From Ruegeria discodermiae (GTDB lineage Bacteria; Pseudomonadota; Alphaproteobacteria; Rhodobacterales; Rhodobacteraceae), in assembly GCF_030758345.1 (NCBI RefSeq), contig NZ_JAVAMO010000021.1, forward strand, positions 1 to 64,000: 64,000 nucleotides of DNA, in the 5' to 3' direction. The notes under the pieces were generated by a model that searched no databases, had not been told where the DNA came from, and was given only the letters and a program-made list of their open reading frames with translations. The position numbers and the translations under genes are program-made. Shown here one piece after another: positions 1 through 9,371 of this stretch (the first letter of the stretch is position 1; the number at the start of each line of letters is the position of its first letter).

Positions 1-70
1 TATCTTCACCTGTCAGGCCCCCTTTGGCTGTCTGCATCCGGACGCAGATTGAAACGGTTTGCGGTGTCAT
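1..70 (-). CDS. possible 5' end of a gene running off the window
   Basis: An ATG at 70..68 on the minus strand opens a frame that stays open for 23 codons to the window edge, beginning MTPQTVSICV. It lies 66 bases beyond the stop of the preceding minus-strand gene and has a weak AGG four bases upstream of the ATG. The fragment is too short to recognise and could be chance. Confidence 0.25.
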   Translation of the reverse strand, partial: MTPQTVSICVRMQTAKGGLTGED

Positions 71-136
71 GACCTATATTGCGCAACAAAATTTCGCAAG
101 CGCAGCATTGGTATTGGCCATTGGGTCATATTTCTC

Positions 137-586
137 TCAGACCCAGCGCCGGGTTTTTTGCGCGTATCGCGCGAAGTCTGCCCGGAACGTGCGGCGCAGT
201 GCTTTTTCTTCGGGAAGGATGAATCGGCGCTCTAGCACCCAGACGAAAATCGGAAGCAATGGCAGTGACAGAACCGCGTCAAAACGCAGGATCAGGCCCA
301 GCAGGATCAGCGCATCCCCAAGATAGATCGGATTGCGCGTGCGCGAGAATATTCCGCTGGTGACCAGGGCCGAGGCCGTCTGATGCGGGATCGGTGTGGT
401 GCGATAGCGGCGCAATTCCATCAGCGCCAGCACCATCAGCAAAATCCCCGCACCCACGCAAAGCCCGCCCAGCAGATCGGTCCAGGCCCCGCCAAGGCTG
501 AACCCGAACGCGGCCCAACGCGCCTGCGCCCAGGCAATCAGGATGAAGCCGACCAGCCAGATCGGTGGGATATCGAGCCATTTCAT
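137..586 (-). CDS. isoprenylcysteine carboxyl methyltransferase-like membrane protein
   Basis: A 149-residue integral membrane protein. It has an N-terminal membrane segment, a second long hydrophobic stretch (around residues 35-55), and the family hallmark RTRNPIYLGDALI followed by a hydrophobic hairpin and a C-terminal EEKALRRTFRADFARY region. This is the cofactor-binding signature of the ICMT/phospholipid methyltransferase-like superfamily, in which SAM-dependent methyl transfer is catalysed within the membrane. The start at 586 is chosen because GGAGG sits 7-8 bases upstream; the frame continues further upstream but that part does not look like protein. It is divergent from kynU across a 139-base gap. 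The substrate cannot be told from sequence; bacterial members of this family are mostly uncharacterised. Confidence 0.8.
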   Translation of the reverse strand: MKWLDIPPIWLVGFILIAWAQARWAAFGFSLGGAWTDLLGGLCVGAGILLMVLALMELRRYRTTPIPHQTASALVTSGIFSRTRNPIYLGDALILLGLILRFDAVLSLPLLPIFVWVLERRFILPEEKALRRTFRADFARYAQKTRRWV

Positions 587-725
587 CTTTCGGCCTCCGG
601 GGTGATTTGCGCGCAATCTGCCACATCTGTCGCCCGGCTTCGCCAAGACGCAACGCCGCAGCACCCCTTGCCCACTGGCGCCGGGCAGGCCATCGTCGCG
701 GCAATCACCGCCGACAGGATCACAG

Positions 726-1919
726 ATGACCGATTTCGCCGCCACCAAAGCCCTGTTCCATCTGCCTGAGGGCATGATCTATCTGGATGGCAACTCGCTG
801 GGTCCGCTGCCGATTGCGGCCATCGACCGCATGAACGACGTCATGCGCGGGCAATGGGGCGAGATGCTGATCACCGGCTGGAACAAGGCAGGCTGGATGG
901 CGCAGCCCACGCATCTGGGCGACCGGATCGGTCACTTGATCGGGGCGGAACCCGGCCATGTGGTGGTGGGCGACACGCTGTCGATCAAGGTCTATCAGGC
1001 GCTCGCCGCTGCTCTGGAGCTAACCCCTGACCGGCGCGTGGTTCTGTCGGATACCGGCAACTTTCCAACCGATCTTTATATGGCGAGAGGGCTGCTGGAC
1101 ACGCTGGGACGGGGTCATGAGTTGCGATTGGTGCAACCGGACCAGATCGAGGCCGCGCTAAGCGACGAGGTTGCGGTGCTGATGCTGACCGAGGTCGACT
1201 TCTGCACCGGCCGTCGTCATGACATGCAGGCCCTGACCACAAAAGCACATGAGCTTGGCATCGTAACTATCTGGGATCTTGCGCATACAGCCGGAGCCGA
1301 TGCGGTTGATGTCGCAAATATCGGGACGGATTTCGCGGTCGGTTGCACCTATAAATATCTCAATGCAGGCCCCGGCGCACCCGCTTTCATCTACATCGCA
1401 CCACGTCATGCGCAGAACGCGCTGCCCGCCCTGTCCGGCTGGCTGGGCCATGAGGCGCCCTTTGCCTTTGATCTGGACTATCGCGCCGGGCCGGGCATCG
1501 AGCGGATGCGGGTCGGAACCCCGCCGGTTCTGCAGATGGCGGCGCTCGATGCGGCGCTGGACGTTTGGGATCGCGTTGATCTGGCGGATGTCCGGGCCAG
1601 ATCGGTTGAACTGAGCGAGAGGTTCATTGCCAGGGTCGAAGCGCAATGCCCTGAGTTGCACCTTGCCAGCCCGCGCGATCCCGATCTGCGCGGCAGTCAG
1701 GTCTCATTCCGGTTTGCCGAAGGGTATGCGGTGGTTCAGGCGTTGATTGCGCGCGGCGTGATCGGTGATTTCCGCGAGCCTGATATCATGCGCTTTGGTA
1801 TCGCGCCTCTGTTTCTGGACGAAAATGACATCGACAGGGCAGTTGCGACCCTGTCCGAGATCATGCGCGGCGCCCTGTGGGATCGCGACGATTACAAAAT
1901 CCGACAACGGGTGACCTAA
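726..1919 (+). CDS. kynU: kynureninase
   Basis: A 397-residue PLP enzyme of fold type I that hydrolyses L-kynurenine to anthranilate and alanine in aerobic tryptophan degradation. Visible hallmarks: YLDGNSLGPLP near the N-terminus, SDTGNFPTD (about 108-116) for phosphate and ring contacts, the acid-histidine motif WDLAHTAGA with D184, and the Schiff-base lysine K210 in TYKYLNAGPG. Length is normal for bacterial kynureninases (about 400). No tryptophan 2,3-dioxygenase or kynurenine formamidase is present in the window, so the rest of the pathway must lie elsewhere, possibly beyond position 1. It ends two bases before the convergent TetR gene. Confidence 0.95.
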   Translation: MTDFAATKALFHLPEGMIYLDGNSLGPLPIAAIDRMNDVMRGQWGEMLITGWNKAGWMAQPTHLGDRIGHLIGAEPGHVVVGDTLSIKVYQALAAALELTPDRRVVLSDTGNFPTDLYMARGLLDTLGRGHELRLVQPDQIEAALSDEVAVLMLTEVDFCTGRRHDMQALTTKAHELGIVTIWDLAHTAGADAVDVANIGTDFAVGCTYKYLNAGPGAPAFIYIAPRHAQNALPALSGWLGHEAPFAFDLDYRAGPGIERMRVGTPPVLQMAALDAALDVWDRVDLADVRARSVELSERFIARVEAQCPELHLASPRDPDLRGSQVSFRFAEGYAVVQALIARGVIGDFREPDIMRFGIAPLFLDENDIDRAVATLSEIMRGALWDRDDYKIRQRVT

Positions 1920-1920
1920 G

Positions 1921-2517
1921 CTATTTGGTGATGCCAGTGCCAAGCAGCACGGCCAGCAGCTTCGCCGATCTGCAATAATCCTCGTAAGACCGGGCCGTCA
2001 TCTTTGCCCCTTTCAGCGAAGACGTGATCAGTGCGGCGGTATCTTCTGCGCTACCCGGCAAAGTCGCAGCACCCTCATCTGCGAGCCGGTTCAACCATCC
2101 TACGTAGATCTCGCGCAGCTTTGCCTCGCCCTCATGAACCGCTTCCGACGATGTCGTGGTCCCAGCCTCCAGCAATTCCATACCATGCGCCGAACTGAGC
2201 ATCGGCTTCACAACAATCTCACTCTGCGCAAGAAAGGCTGCCTCCAGCACGTCTGACACCGCGCCGCCCCGAGACAGCGCCTCGCTAAGCGCGGCGGCGC
2301 ACATATCGTAACAATATCGCACAAGCGTCTGAAAAATATCATCCTTGTTGCGATACTGCAGATAAACAGCCGCCCGTGACATACCCGCCCCACGCGCGAT
2401 GTCGTCCATGGACGTCTTGCGATAGCCATAGGTTGCAAAGGCGGTCCAGGCTGCCTCAAGGATCGCTTTCTGCTTGGGATCGATATCCAAATCTTTCATG
2501 AATTCAGTCTTTGACAT
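1921..2517 (-). CDS. TetR/AcrR family transcriptional regulator
   Basis: A 198-residue regulator. The N-terminal TetR helix-turn-helix occupies roughly residues 14-60 (KQAILEAAWTAFATYGYRKT, then IARGAGMSRAAVYLQY), and the rest is a variable helical ligand-binding domain. It is divergent from the iorA/iorB-like pair, with 80 bases between the starts. A 12-bp perfect palindrome in that gap overlaps the -35 box of the oxidoreductase promoter, so it is inferred to repress the divergent operon and itself. An alternative ATG six codons downstream (2499) is possible, since neither start has a strong Shine-Dalgarno sequence. The inducer is unknown. Confidence 0.88.
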   Translation of the reverse strand: MSKTEFMKDLDIDPKQKAILEAAWTAFATYGYRKTSMDDIARGAGMSRAAVYLQYRNKDDIFQTLVRYCYDMCAAALSEALSRGGAVSDVLEAAFLAQSEIVVKPMLSSAHGMELLEAGTTTSSEAVHEGEAKLREIYVGWLNRLADEGAATLPGSAEDTAALITSSLKGAKMTARSYEDYCRSAKLLAVLLGTGITK

Positions 2518-2530
2518 TTTGTGTTGATAT

Positions 2531-2542
2531 TGTCAATTGACA
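2531..2542. promoter_or_regulatory. palindromic operator candidate for the adjacent TetR regulator
   Basis: TGTCAATTGACA is a perfect 12-bp palindrome in the divergent intergenic region. It overlaps the TTGACA -35 box facing the oxidoreductase genes and lies 14-25 bases upstream of the regulator start, the usual geometry for TetR autoregulation plus repression. Assignment to this regulator is inferred from position only. Confidence 0.55.
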
Positions 2543-2564
2543 CCTTGACATAATTCGCTATTTT
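2537..2564 (+). promoter_or_regulatory. sigma70-type promoter for the molybdenum hydroxylase operon
   Basis: A consensus TTGACA (2537-2542) is followed after 16 bases by TATTTT (2559-2564), which would start transcription about 25 bases before the iorA-like ATG. A second TTGACA at 2545-2550 has no -10 at a proper distance. The -35 box is half of the palindromic operator. Confidence 0.5.
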
Positions 2565-2597
2565 TGTCAGGACCCAGCCGATGCGGAGAAACGCGCC

Positions 2598-3062
2598 ATG
2601 CCAATATCCCTGACCATCAACGGAACCGCTCATGAGGTCGATTTGCCCGAGGACGTGCCCCTGCTCTGGGTGCTGCGCGATGAGGTCGGGCTGACCGGCA
2701 CCAAATTCGGCTGCGGGGTCGCTGCCTGCGGCGCCTGCACGGTGCATATCGATGGCGAAGCGGTGCGGTCCTGTCAGGTCGCCCTGTCGGATGTCTGGGG
2801 CGATGTCACCACCATCGAAGGCGTCGGCACGCCTGACGCGATGGCCAAGATCCAGCAAGCCTGGGTAGACCATCAGGTCGCGCAATGCGGCTATTGCCAG
2901 TCGGGCCAGATCATGCAGGCCGCCGCCTTATTGGCCGAAAACCCCAGCCCCTCGGATGCCGAGATTGATGAGGCGATGCAGGGCAATCTCTGCCGCTGTG
3001 GCACCTATCCCCGTATTCGCGCCGCGATCCACACCGCCGCTGGCAAGCTGAAGGAGGCGTGA
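2598..3062 (+). CDS. (2Fe-2S)-binding small subunit of a xanthine dehydrogenase-family hydroxylase (IorA-like)
   Basis: A 154-residue iron-sulfur subunit. The N-terminal plant-type [2Fe-2S] ferredoxin domain has cysteines C39, C44, C47 and C59 ([13 protein letters not shown]). The C-terminal four-helix [2Fe-2S] domain has C97, C100, C132 and C134 (CGYCQSGQ and LCRCGTY). These two clusters pass electrons from the molybdenum site out of the enzyme. Two-subunit relatives are isoquinoline 1-oxidoreductase alpha and several aldehyde dehydrogenases. It lies 3 bases from the large subunit and is certainly co-transcribed with it. There is no signal peptide of its own; relatives are co-exported with the Tat-tagged large subunit. 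Confidence 0.92.
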   Translation: MPISLTINGTAHEVDLPEDVPLLWVLRDEVGLTGTKFGCGVAACGACTVHIDGEAVRSCQVALSDVWGDVTTIEGVGTPDAMAKIQQAWVDHQVAQCGYCQSGQIMQAAALLAENPSPSDAEIDEAMQGNLCRCGTYPRIRAAIHTAAGKLKEA

Positions 3063-3065
3063 ACC

Positions 3066-5303
3066 ATGGCATCTATTGGAAAAATCCTCCGCCGTACCTT
3101 CCTGATCGGGTCAGCAGCCATCGTGGGTGGCGTGGCCTTTGGCGTCTATTACGTCAATCGTCCCGCCCCCAACCCGCTGAAGCCGCAGGAGGGCGAAACC
3201 GCGCTGAACCCCTTTGTCCTGATTGATCAGGAGGGCGTCACGCTCTTTGCGCCGCGCGCTGAAATGGGTCAGGGTGTGATGACCACATGGGCGGCCCTGA
3301 TCGCCGAAGAACTGGATGTGGAACTGGACGATATCCGGGTTTTGCATGGGCCAGCAGCCGCCGCATACTACAACAGCGCCATGCTGGGTGAAGCGCTGCC
3401 CAACAAGGGCTATGACATCTCCGATTTCCAGCACAATCTGGCCGAGGCGCTGGGTGTGCTGGGCAAGGTGCTGAGCCTGCAGGTCACCGGTGGATCGACC
3501 TCGATGAAGGACGGGTTCGAGCGCATGCGCGAGGCCGGGGCCACGGCGCGCGAGACCCTGAAGCAGGCAGCAGCCGATCAGCTTGGCGTCGACCGCGGCC
3601 TGCTGAAGACCGCAAAGGGCGCGGTCATCGCGCCGGATGGCACAACCATTCCCTATACCGAATTGGCCGTGGCTGCCGGTCAGATCGATCCGCCTCATGT
3701 TGAGCTGCGCGACCCTTCCGAATGGCGCATTCTGGGCAAGCATCATCCGCGTGTGGACATGGTGGAAAAATCCACCGGCACCGCAGAATATGCCATCGAT
3801 GTGCGCCCCGAAGGCCTGAAATTCGCCAGCGTGCGGATCAACCCGAAACTTGGTGGCGAGATGAACAGCTTCGATGCCAGCGCCGCCGAATCCATGCCCG
3901 GCGTCGAAAAGATCGTCGATCTGGGCAATGGCGTTGCGGTTATCGCCTCCAACACCTGGCTGGCCATGCAGGCGGTCGAGGCCATCGAGGTGGACTGGGG
4001 CGAGGCCCCCTACCCGCCGGAAACCGACGCCCTGTTCGACGTGATCGCCGCCAGTTTCGATGGCAAGGCCAATTCCGCTATGCGCGACGATGGCGATGTC
4101 AGCGTGATGCCCGAGGGCGCGACCGAGATCACCGCGGCATACAAACTGCCCTATTTGGCCCACGCCACGATGGAGCCAATGAACGCCACCGCGCTCTTCA
4201 CCGGCAAGACACTCGATATTTGGGCCGGCAATCAGGCCCCCACGATCATCCAGTCAAAAGCAGCCGAAGTAGCCAATCTCGACACCGAGGCGGTCAATGT
4301 GCACACCACCTATCTGGGCGGCGGGTTTGGTCGCAAGGGCGAGTTCGACTACACCCAGATCGCCACAAAGGTCGCCATGGCGATGCCCAATGTGCCGGTC
4401 CAGACCACGTGGTCGCGCGAAGAAGACATGCGCCATGACTTCTACCGCCCCGGCGCGATGGCCCGGATGCGCGGCGCGGTGAAAGACGGCAAGGCGGTGC
4501 TGTATGACGGCCAGATCGCCGCGCAATCGGCGGTCTATCAGGCGATGGGCCGGATCGGCGTACCCTCGGGCGGGCCGGACAAGGTGCTGGTCGAAGGCGC
4601 GTTCAACCAGCCTTATGCGATCCCCAACTACCGGGTCCGGGGCTACGTCACTGATCTGCAAGTACCCGTCGGCTTCTGGCGCTCGGTCGGCAACAGCTTC
4701 AACGGCTTCTTCCACGACACCTTCCTGGATGAGATGGCCCATGCTGCCGGGCGTGATCCGCTGGAGTTTCGGCTGGAGTTGATGAAATCCGAACATGCAC
4801 CATCGGCAGGCTGCCTTGAAGCGGTGCGCGAAATGTCGGGCTGGAGCGGTGAGACACCTGACGGTGTCGGGCGCGGCGTCGGCTTCTGCTACAGCTTTGG
4901 CACGCCGGTGGCGCAGGTGATCGAGGTGGTTGACGAAGACGGCACGATCCGCATCAACAAGGCCTGGATTGCCTGTGATATGGGTCTAGCGCTTGATCCC
5001 AACACGGTCGAGGCGCAGATGGTCGGTGGCATGATCTATGGCCTGTCGGCGGCGGCCTATGGTGAGATCACCTTCGCGGAGGGCGAGGTCGAGCAATATA
5101 ACTTCCCCGACTATGACGCGATCCGCATGCACACGGCCCCGGTGACCGAGGTGCGGGTGCTGGAAACCAACCGCCATATGGGCGGCGCGGGCGAGCCGGG
5201 CACGCCGCCTGCGATGCCGGCGCTTGGCAACGCGCTTTTTGACCTGACCGGTCAGCGCGCACGCACGCTGCCGCTGTCCCATAGCTTCGATCTGCTGATC
5301 TGA
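3066..5303 (+). CDS. molybdopterin-binding large subunit of a xanthine dehydrogenase-family hydroxylase (IorB-like)
   Basis: A 745-residue catalytic subunit. The N-terminus carries a twin-arginine motif (RRTFL, residues 9-13) followed by a hydrophobic stretch, indicating Tat export as a folded cofactor-loaded protein, perhaps remaining anchored. MoCo-binding features include the glycine-rich YLGGGFGRKGE and the C-terminal GGAGEPGTPP, whose glutamate is the general base in this family. Length matches IorB-type subunits (about 730-760). The substrate may be an N-heterocycle or an aldehyde; sequence alone does not decide. No FAD subunit and no cytochrome c subunit is adjacent, so the electron acceptor is unclear. 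A strong hairpin follows the stop. Confidence 0.9.
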   Translation: MASIGKILRRTFLIGSAAIVGGVAFGVYYVNRPAPNPLKPQEGETALNPFVLIDQEGVTLFAPRAEMGQGVMTTWAALIAEELDVELDDIRVLHGPAAAAYYNSAMLGEALPNKGYDISDFQHNLAEALGVLGKVLSLQVTGGSTSMKDGFERMREAGATARETLKQAAADQLGVDRGLLKTAKGAVIAPDGTTIPYTELAVAAGQIDPPHVELRDPSEWRILGKHHPRVDMVEKSTGTAEYAIDVRPEGLKFASVRINPKLGGEMNSFDASAAESMPGVEKIVDLGNGVAVIASNTWLAMQAVEAIEVDWGEAPYPPETDALFDVIAASFDGKANSAMRDDGDVSVMPEGATEITAAYKLPYLAHATMEPMNATALFTGKTLDIWAGNQAPTIIQSKAAEVANLDTEAVNVHTTYLGGGFGRKGEFDYTQIATKVAMAMPNVPVQTTWSREEDMRHDFYRPGAMARMRGAVKDGKAVLYDGQIAAQSAVYQAMGRIGVPSGGPDKVLVEGAFNQPYAIPNYRVRGYVTDLQVPVGFWRSVGNSFNGFFHDTFLDEMAHAAGRDPLEFRLELMKSEHAPSAGCLEAVREMSGWSGETPDGVGRGVGFCYSFGTPVAQVIEVVDEDGTIRINKAWIACDMGLALDPNTVEAQMVGGMIYGLSAAAYGEITFAEGEVEQYNFPDYDAIRMHTAPVTEVRVLETNRHMGGAGEPGTPPAMPALGNALFDLTGQRARTLPLSHSFDLLI

Positions 5304-5313
5304 GCGAAGTTGG

Positions 5314-5341
5314 ACGCACCGCCGGACCTTTGGCGGTGCGT
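5314..5341 (+). terminator. hairpin terminator after the molybdenum hydroxylase operon
   Basis: ACGCACCGCC (5314-5323) pairs perfectly with GGCGGTGCGT (5332-5341) around an 8-base loop, 10 bases after the iorB-like stop. There is no clear T-run, so termination efficiency is uncertain. Confidence 0.6.
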
Positions 5342-5434
5342 TCGCTTGCGCAAAAGCGGCAAGTGCCCTTCCCCTTCCCGACCCCATTCGCTATTGCAGG
5401 CCTGACCCGAATTCGTTGACGCAGGACGCATCCC

Positions 5435-8400
5435 ATGGCGATGGAAAAGACATTCAACGCGGCCGAGGCCGAGGCCCGCATCTATGAGGCTTGGGAACAG
5501 GCCGGAGCCTTCAAGGCAGGCGCGAACAAATCACGCGACGAAAGCTTTACCGTCATGATCCCGCCGCCCAACGTGACGGGCGCGCTGCATGTGGGCCATG
5601 CCTTCAACAACACGCTGCAGGATATTCTGATCCGCTGGCACCGCATGCGCGGCTTTGACACGCTCTGGCAGCCCGGTCAGGACCATGCAGGCATCGCCAC
5701 CCAGATGCAGGTGGAAAAAATGCTGATGCTGACCCAGCAACCCGGTCGTCGCGAGTTGGGGCGTGAGAAATTTCTGGAAAAAGTCTGGGAATGGAAGGGC
5801 GAATATGGCGGCACGATCATCGAACAGCTGAAACGCCTGGGTGCCTCGTGTGACTGGTCGCGCAACGCCTTCACTATGGCAGGTGCCACGGGAGATCCGC
5901 GCACCGGCCATGAGAACTCGGCCAACTTTCACGACGCGGTCATCAAGGTTTTCGTCGATATGTACGAAAAGGGCCTGATTTATCGCGGCAAGCGGCTGGT
6001 CAACTGGGACCCGCATTTCGAGACCGCAATCTCGGACCTTGAAGTCGAGAACATCGAAACTCCGGGTCATATGTGGCACTTCAAATACCCGCTGGCGGGG
6101 AGCGAGACCTATACCTATGTCGAGAAGGACGAAGATGGGAATATCGTGCTTGAGGAAGAGCGCGACTATATCTCGATCGCCACCACACGGCCCGAAACCA
6201 TGCTGGGCGACGGCGCGGTGGCCGTTCATCCTTCGGATGAACGGTATGCGCCAATCGTCGGGAAACTCTGTGAAATCCCGGTTGGCCCGAAAGAGCATCG
6301 CCGCCAAATTCCGATCATCACCGATGACTACCCCGATCCAGATTTTGGCTCGGGCGCGGTGAAGATCACCGGCGCGCATGACTTCAATGACAACATGCTC
6401 GCCAAGCGCGGCGGCATTCCGATGTACCGCCTGATGGACACCAAGGGCGCGATGCGAGCCGATGGCGCGCCCTACGCCGAGGAAGCGGGCAAGGCGCAGG
6501 ACTACGCACGCGGACGCGCGTTCACCGAGAACGAGATCGACGCGATCAACCTCGTCCCCGATCACCTGCGCGGGCTCGACCGATTCGAGGCGCGCGCAAA
6601 GGTCGTCGAAGAGATCACCGCCGACGGTCTGGCCGTCATGACCCGCGCCGATGATCCGGTTCTGGGCACCAAGCTGGGCGAAGATGACGATCCGGCAACG
6701 TTCGTCCCGCTGGTCGAGAGCAAGCCGATCATGCAGCCCTTCGGCGACCGCTCGAAAGTTGTCATTGAGCCGATGTTCACCGACCAGTGGTTTGTCGACG
6801 CCGAAAAGGTTGTTGGGCCTGCGTTGAACGCGGTCAAGGACGGCACGGTCAGGATCATCCCCGAGTCGGGTGAGAAGACCTATTACCACTGGCTGGAAAA
6901 CATCGAACCCTGGTGCATCTCGCGCCAGCTCTGGTGGGGGCATCAGATACCGGTCTGGTATGGTCTCGATCTGTCCGCCGAAGACTTCAAGAGCGACGAG
7001 GATGAGGGCGCGCTTGATCTGGTCGAACTTGGTCGCCTGCTGAACGAAGGCGGCATGCTGCATCGTGGCAATGTCATGGAATGCGCCGCAAGCCTTGAGG
7101 CCGTTACCGAAAAGTTCTTCGATGACAACGCCAATATTCCCAGCCCGCTGAGCCATGCAAGCGTTGTCGAGGTTGCCGACAAGCAGGAAGCGATTCATCA
7201 GTTCGCGGAAAGCCTCGCCCAATACGCGGTTGAACAGGACCCGACAAAGCTGGTCTACCCGGTCTGGCGCGACCCCGACGTGCTCGACACGTGGTTCTCT
7301 TCCGGCCTCTGGCCCATCGGCACGCTGGGCTGGCCCGAGCAGACCGAGGAGTTGGAACGCTACTTCCCGACGGACGTTCTGGTCACCGGCTTCGACATCC
7401 TGTTCTTCTGGGTCGCCCGGATGATGATGATGCAACTGGCCGTGGTCGATCAAATCCCGTTCCACACCGTCTATCTGCACCAGCTCGTCCGCGACGAGAA
7501 GGGCAAGAAGATGTCCAAGACCATCGGCAATGTCATCGACCCGCTGGAGATCGTGGACGAATTCGGCGCCGACGCGCTGCGCTTCACCAACGCTTCGATG
7601 GCGGCGATTGGCGGCGTGCTGAAACTGTCTCGCGAGCGCATCACCGGCTATCGCAATTTCGGCACCAAGCTTTGGAATGCCGTCCGCTTTGCCGAGATGA
7701 ACGAGGTCTTTACGGACGCTGTGCCGCAACTGGATGTTGCAGACCTGAAACCCAAAGCCGCCGTGAACCGCTGGATCATCGGCGAAACCTCCCGCGTGCG
7801 CGAAGAGGTCGACGCGGCGCTGGAAAGCTACCGCTTCAACGACGCGGCGAACGGGCTTTATGCCTTTGTCTGGGGCAAGGTCTGCGACTGGTATGTGGAA
7901 CTGTCCAAACCGCTGCTGCAAGGCGACGATGCCGAAGCACAGGCCGAGACCCGCGCCACCATGCGCTGGGTTCTGGATCAGTGCATGGTACTGCTGCACC
8001 CAATCATGCCCTTTGTCACCGAAGAGCTGTGGGGCCTGACCGGCACCCGCGCGAAAATGATCGTCCATGCCGACTGGCCCAGCTATGGCACCGAACTGGT
8101 CGATCTGGATGCGGATCGTGAGATGAACTGGGTAATTTCGGTGATCGAAAACACTCGCTCAGCCCGAGCGCAGATGCGGGTTCCGGCAGGGCTCTATGTG
8201 CCGATGCTGGTGACCGAGATCGACGCGCATGGACAGGCCGCCTGGGAGCGCAATGTGGCGCTGATCAAGCGCCTGGCGCGGATCGACAGCCTGACCAAGG
8301 CGGATGAACTGCCCAAGGGTACGATTTCCATCGCCGCCCCCGGCGCGTCCTTTGGCCTGCCGCTGGCGGATATCATCGACATCGGCGCCGAAAAGGAACG

Positions 8401-8587
8401 GCTGGAGAAAGCCAAGGGCAAGCTGGCCAAGGAGTTGGGTGGATTGCGCGGGCGTCTGAACAATCCGAAATTCGTCGCCTCGGCCCCGGAAGAGGTTGTG
8501 GCGGAGGCCAAGGCCAATCTCGCCGCCCGTGAAGAGGAAGAGGCCAAGCTGAACGAGGCGCTGGCCCGTCTGGCTGAAATCGCCTGA
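5435..8587 (+). CDS. valS: valyl-tRNA synthetase
   Basis: A 1050-residue class I aminoacyl-tRNA synthetase that charges tRNA-Val. Class I signatures: HVGH (residues 52-55, in [15 protein letters not shown]) and KMSKT (692-696, in [11 protein letters not shown]). Between them lies the editing (CP1) domain, including [17 protein letters not shown]. The C-terminus has the anticodon-binding helical domain and the coiled-coil arm typical of ValRS (from [13 protein letters not shown] to the end). Length is somewhat above the usual 880-950, owing to insertions common in alphaproteobacteria. A second in-frame ATG two codons later is an alternative start. Confidence 0.98.
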   Translation: MAMEKTFNAAEAEARIYEAWEQAGAFKAGANKSRDESFTVMIPPPNVTGALHVGHAFNNTLQDILIRWHRMRGFDTLWQPGQDHAGIATQMQVEKMLMLTQQPGRRELGREKFLEKVWEWKGEYGGTIIEQLKRLGASCDWSRNAFTMAGATGDPRTGHENSANFHDAVIKVFVDMYEKGLIYRGKRLVNWDPHFETAISDLEVENIETPGHMWHFKYPLAGSETYTYVEKDEDGNIVLEEERDYISIATTRPETMLGDGAVAVHPSDERYAPIVGKLCEIPVGPKEHRRQIPIITDDYPDPDFGSGAVKITGAHDFNDNMLAKRGGIPMYRLMDTKGAMRADGAPYAEEAGKAQDYARGRAFTENEIDAINLVPDHLRGLDRFEARAKVVEEITADGLAVMTRADDPVLGTKLGEDDDPATFVPLVESKPIMQPFGDRSKVVIEPMFTDQWFVDAEKVVGPALNAVKDGTVRIIPESGEKTYYHWLENIEPWCISRQLWWGHQIPVWYGLDLSAEDFKSDEDEGALDLVELGRLLNEGGMLHRGNVMECAASLEAVTEKFFDDNANIPSPLSHASVVEVADKQEAIHQFAESLAQYAVEQDPTKLVYPVWRDPDVLDTWFSSGLWPIGTLGWPEQTEELERYFPTDVLVTGFDILFFWVARMMMMQLAVVDQIPFHTVYLHQLVRDEKGKKMSKTIGNVIDPLEIVDEFGADALRFTNASMAAIGGVLKLSRERITGYRNFGTKLWNAVRFAEMNEVFTDAVPQLDVADLKPKAAVNRWIIGETSRVREEVDAALESYRFNDAANGLYAFVWGKVCDWYVELSKPLLQGDDAEAQAETRATMRWVLDQCMVLLHPIMPFVTEELWGLTGTRAKMIVHADWPSYGTELVDLDADREMNWVISVIENTRSARAQMRVPAGLYVPMLVTEIDAHGQAAWERNVALIKRLARIDSLTKADELPKGTISIAAPGASFGLPLADIIDIGAEKERLEKAKGKLAKELGGLRGRLNNPKFVASAPEEVVAEAKANLAAREEEEAKLNEALARLAEIA

Positions 8588-8617
8588 TCTTCTTCTCGTA
8601 CCAAATACGGAAGCTCC

Positions 8618-8649
8618 GAACCCCGCCGCGCTCGCGCCCGGCGGGGTTC
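8618..8649 (+). terminator. hairpin terminator after valS
   Basis: GAACCCCGCC (8618-8627) pairs with GGCGGGGTTC (8640-8649) around a 12-base loop, 31 bases after the valS stop. It lacks a T-tract, so it may act as a transcript-stabilising or weak termination structure. Confidence 0.55.
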
Positions 8650-8666
8650 TGCGTTAGGCTGCACCC

Positions 8667-8999
8667 ATGACACGGACCACACGAAATCTTGCCGAACGTC
8701 AGATCCTCAAGGCCAGGGCCGAGGGTCAGCTTGACGGGCTGCAAGGCGAAGGCCAGCCCCTGCCCGACCGCTCGGGCGAAGCGATGAGTGACCCGGCGCT
8801 TGCGGCCGGGCACCGGATCATGGCGCAGGCCGGGGTTCTGCCGGAAGAGTTCGCACTCAAGAAAGAGCTGGATGCCGCGCGGGCGGATTATCCGAACCTG
8901 ACCGATCCCGACGCGCGCAAAGCGGCGATGGCGCGGATCGCGGAGCTGGAGATGCGCTATAACATGGCCCGCGACGCGCGACACAGCTTCATGCGTTAG
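8667..8999 (+). CDS. DUF1992 domain protein (DnaJ-homologue subfamily C member 28-like conserved domain)
   Basis: A 110-residue protein that is almost entirely a DUF1992 domain. Visible features are the AERQILKARAEGQLDGLQGEGQ opening segment and the PLPD motif, followed by a helical tail. The family is widespread in bacteria and eukaryotes (DNAJC28), and its molecular role is not established. There is no J domain and no signal peptide, so it is probably cytoplasmic. The reading frame overlaps the convergent VOC gene by four bases (TTAG shared between the two stop codons). Confidence 0.85.
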   Translation: MTRTTRNLAERQILKARAEGQLDGLQGEGQPLPDRSGEAMSDPALAAGHRIMAQAGVLPEEFALKKELDAARADYPNLTDPDARKAAMARIAELEMRYNMARDARHSFMR

Positions 9000-9361
9000 C
9001 GCCTGACAAAGGCGCGACTGGAAACCGAGATCGCATTTTTCGACGGGTCTTTGGCATTTGCAAACTCATACCCGTCAGCTTTGTGGATCGCCCCGAATTC
9101 CAGCCCTCTTTCGCGCGCCTGCACACAGAACGCTGCGACATCGGGCACGTCAAAGACCAGTTTGACGCTCACCTGACCTTCGCGCGTGGCCTTGCCCGCG
9201 GGGTGCAGCATCAGGTGAGCGCCCCGCCCTGGTGGGATAAGTTCGACGATCCGATCACCCTCGCGCCGATCCGCGCGATATCCGAAATGGGTCTCGTAAA
9301 ACGTGATCATCGCGTCCATACGCTTTGTATAAAGCACCAGACGCGACAGCGGCGGAGGCAT
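8996..9361 (-). CDS. VOC-superfamily (glyoxalase/bleomycin-resistance fold) protein
   Basis: A 121-residue single-domain member of the vicinal oxygen chelate superfamily. The N-terminal SRLVLYTKRMDAMITFYETH and C-terminal half (VKLVFDVPDVAAFCVQARER) give the paired beta-alpha-beta-beta-beta modules, and the histidine and glutamate positions around EFAN near the end are of the metal-binding type. The substrate is unknown. It is probably co-transcribed with the crotonase gene 10 bases upstream. Confidence 0.8.
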   Translation of the reverse strand: MPPPLSRLVLYTKRMDAMITFYETHFGYRADRREGDRIVELIPPGRGAHLMLHPAGKATREGQVSVKLVFDVPDVAAFCVQARERGLEFGAIHKADGYEFANAKDPSKNAISVSSRAFVRR

Positions 9362-9371
9362 AGCGACACCC

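Noticed and set aside
590-725. possible cobalamin or other riboswitch between the ICMT-like gene and kynU
   Set aside because: A few bases resemble conserved riboswitch blocks, but order and pairing do not fit on either strand, and kynU is not a usual target.
5531-8068. 845-codon open frame antisense to valS
   Set aside because: It lies wholly inside valS, whose protein motifs are complete; long antisense frames are common in GC-rich genes and the translation shows no family signature.
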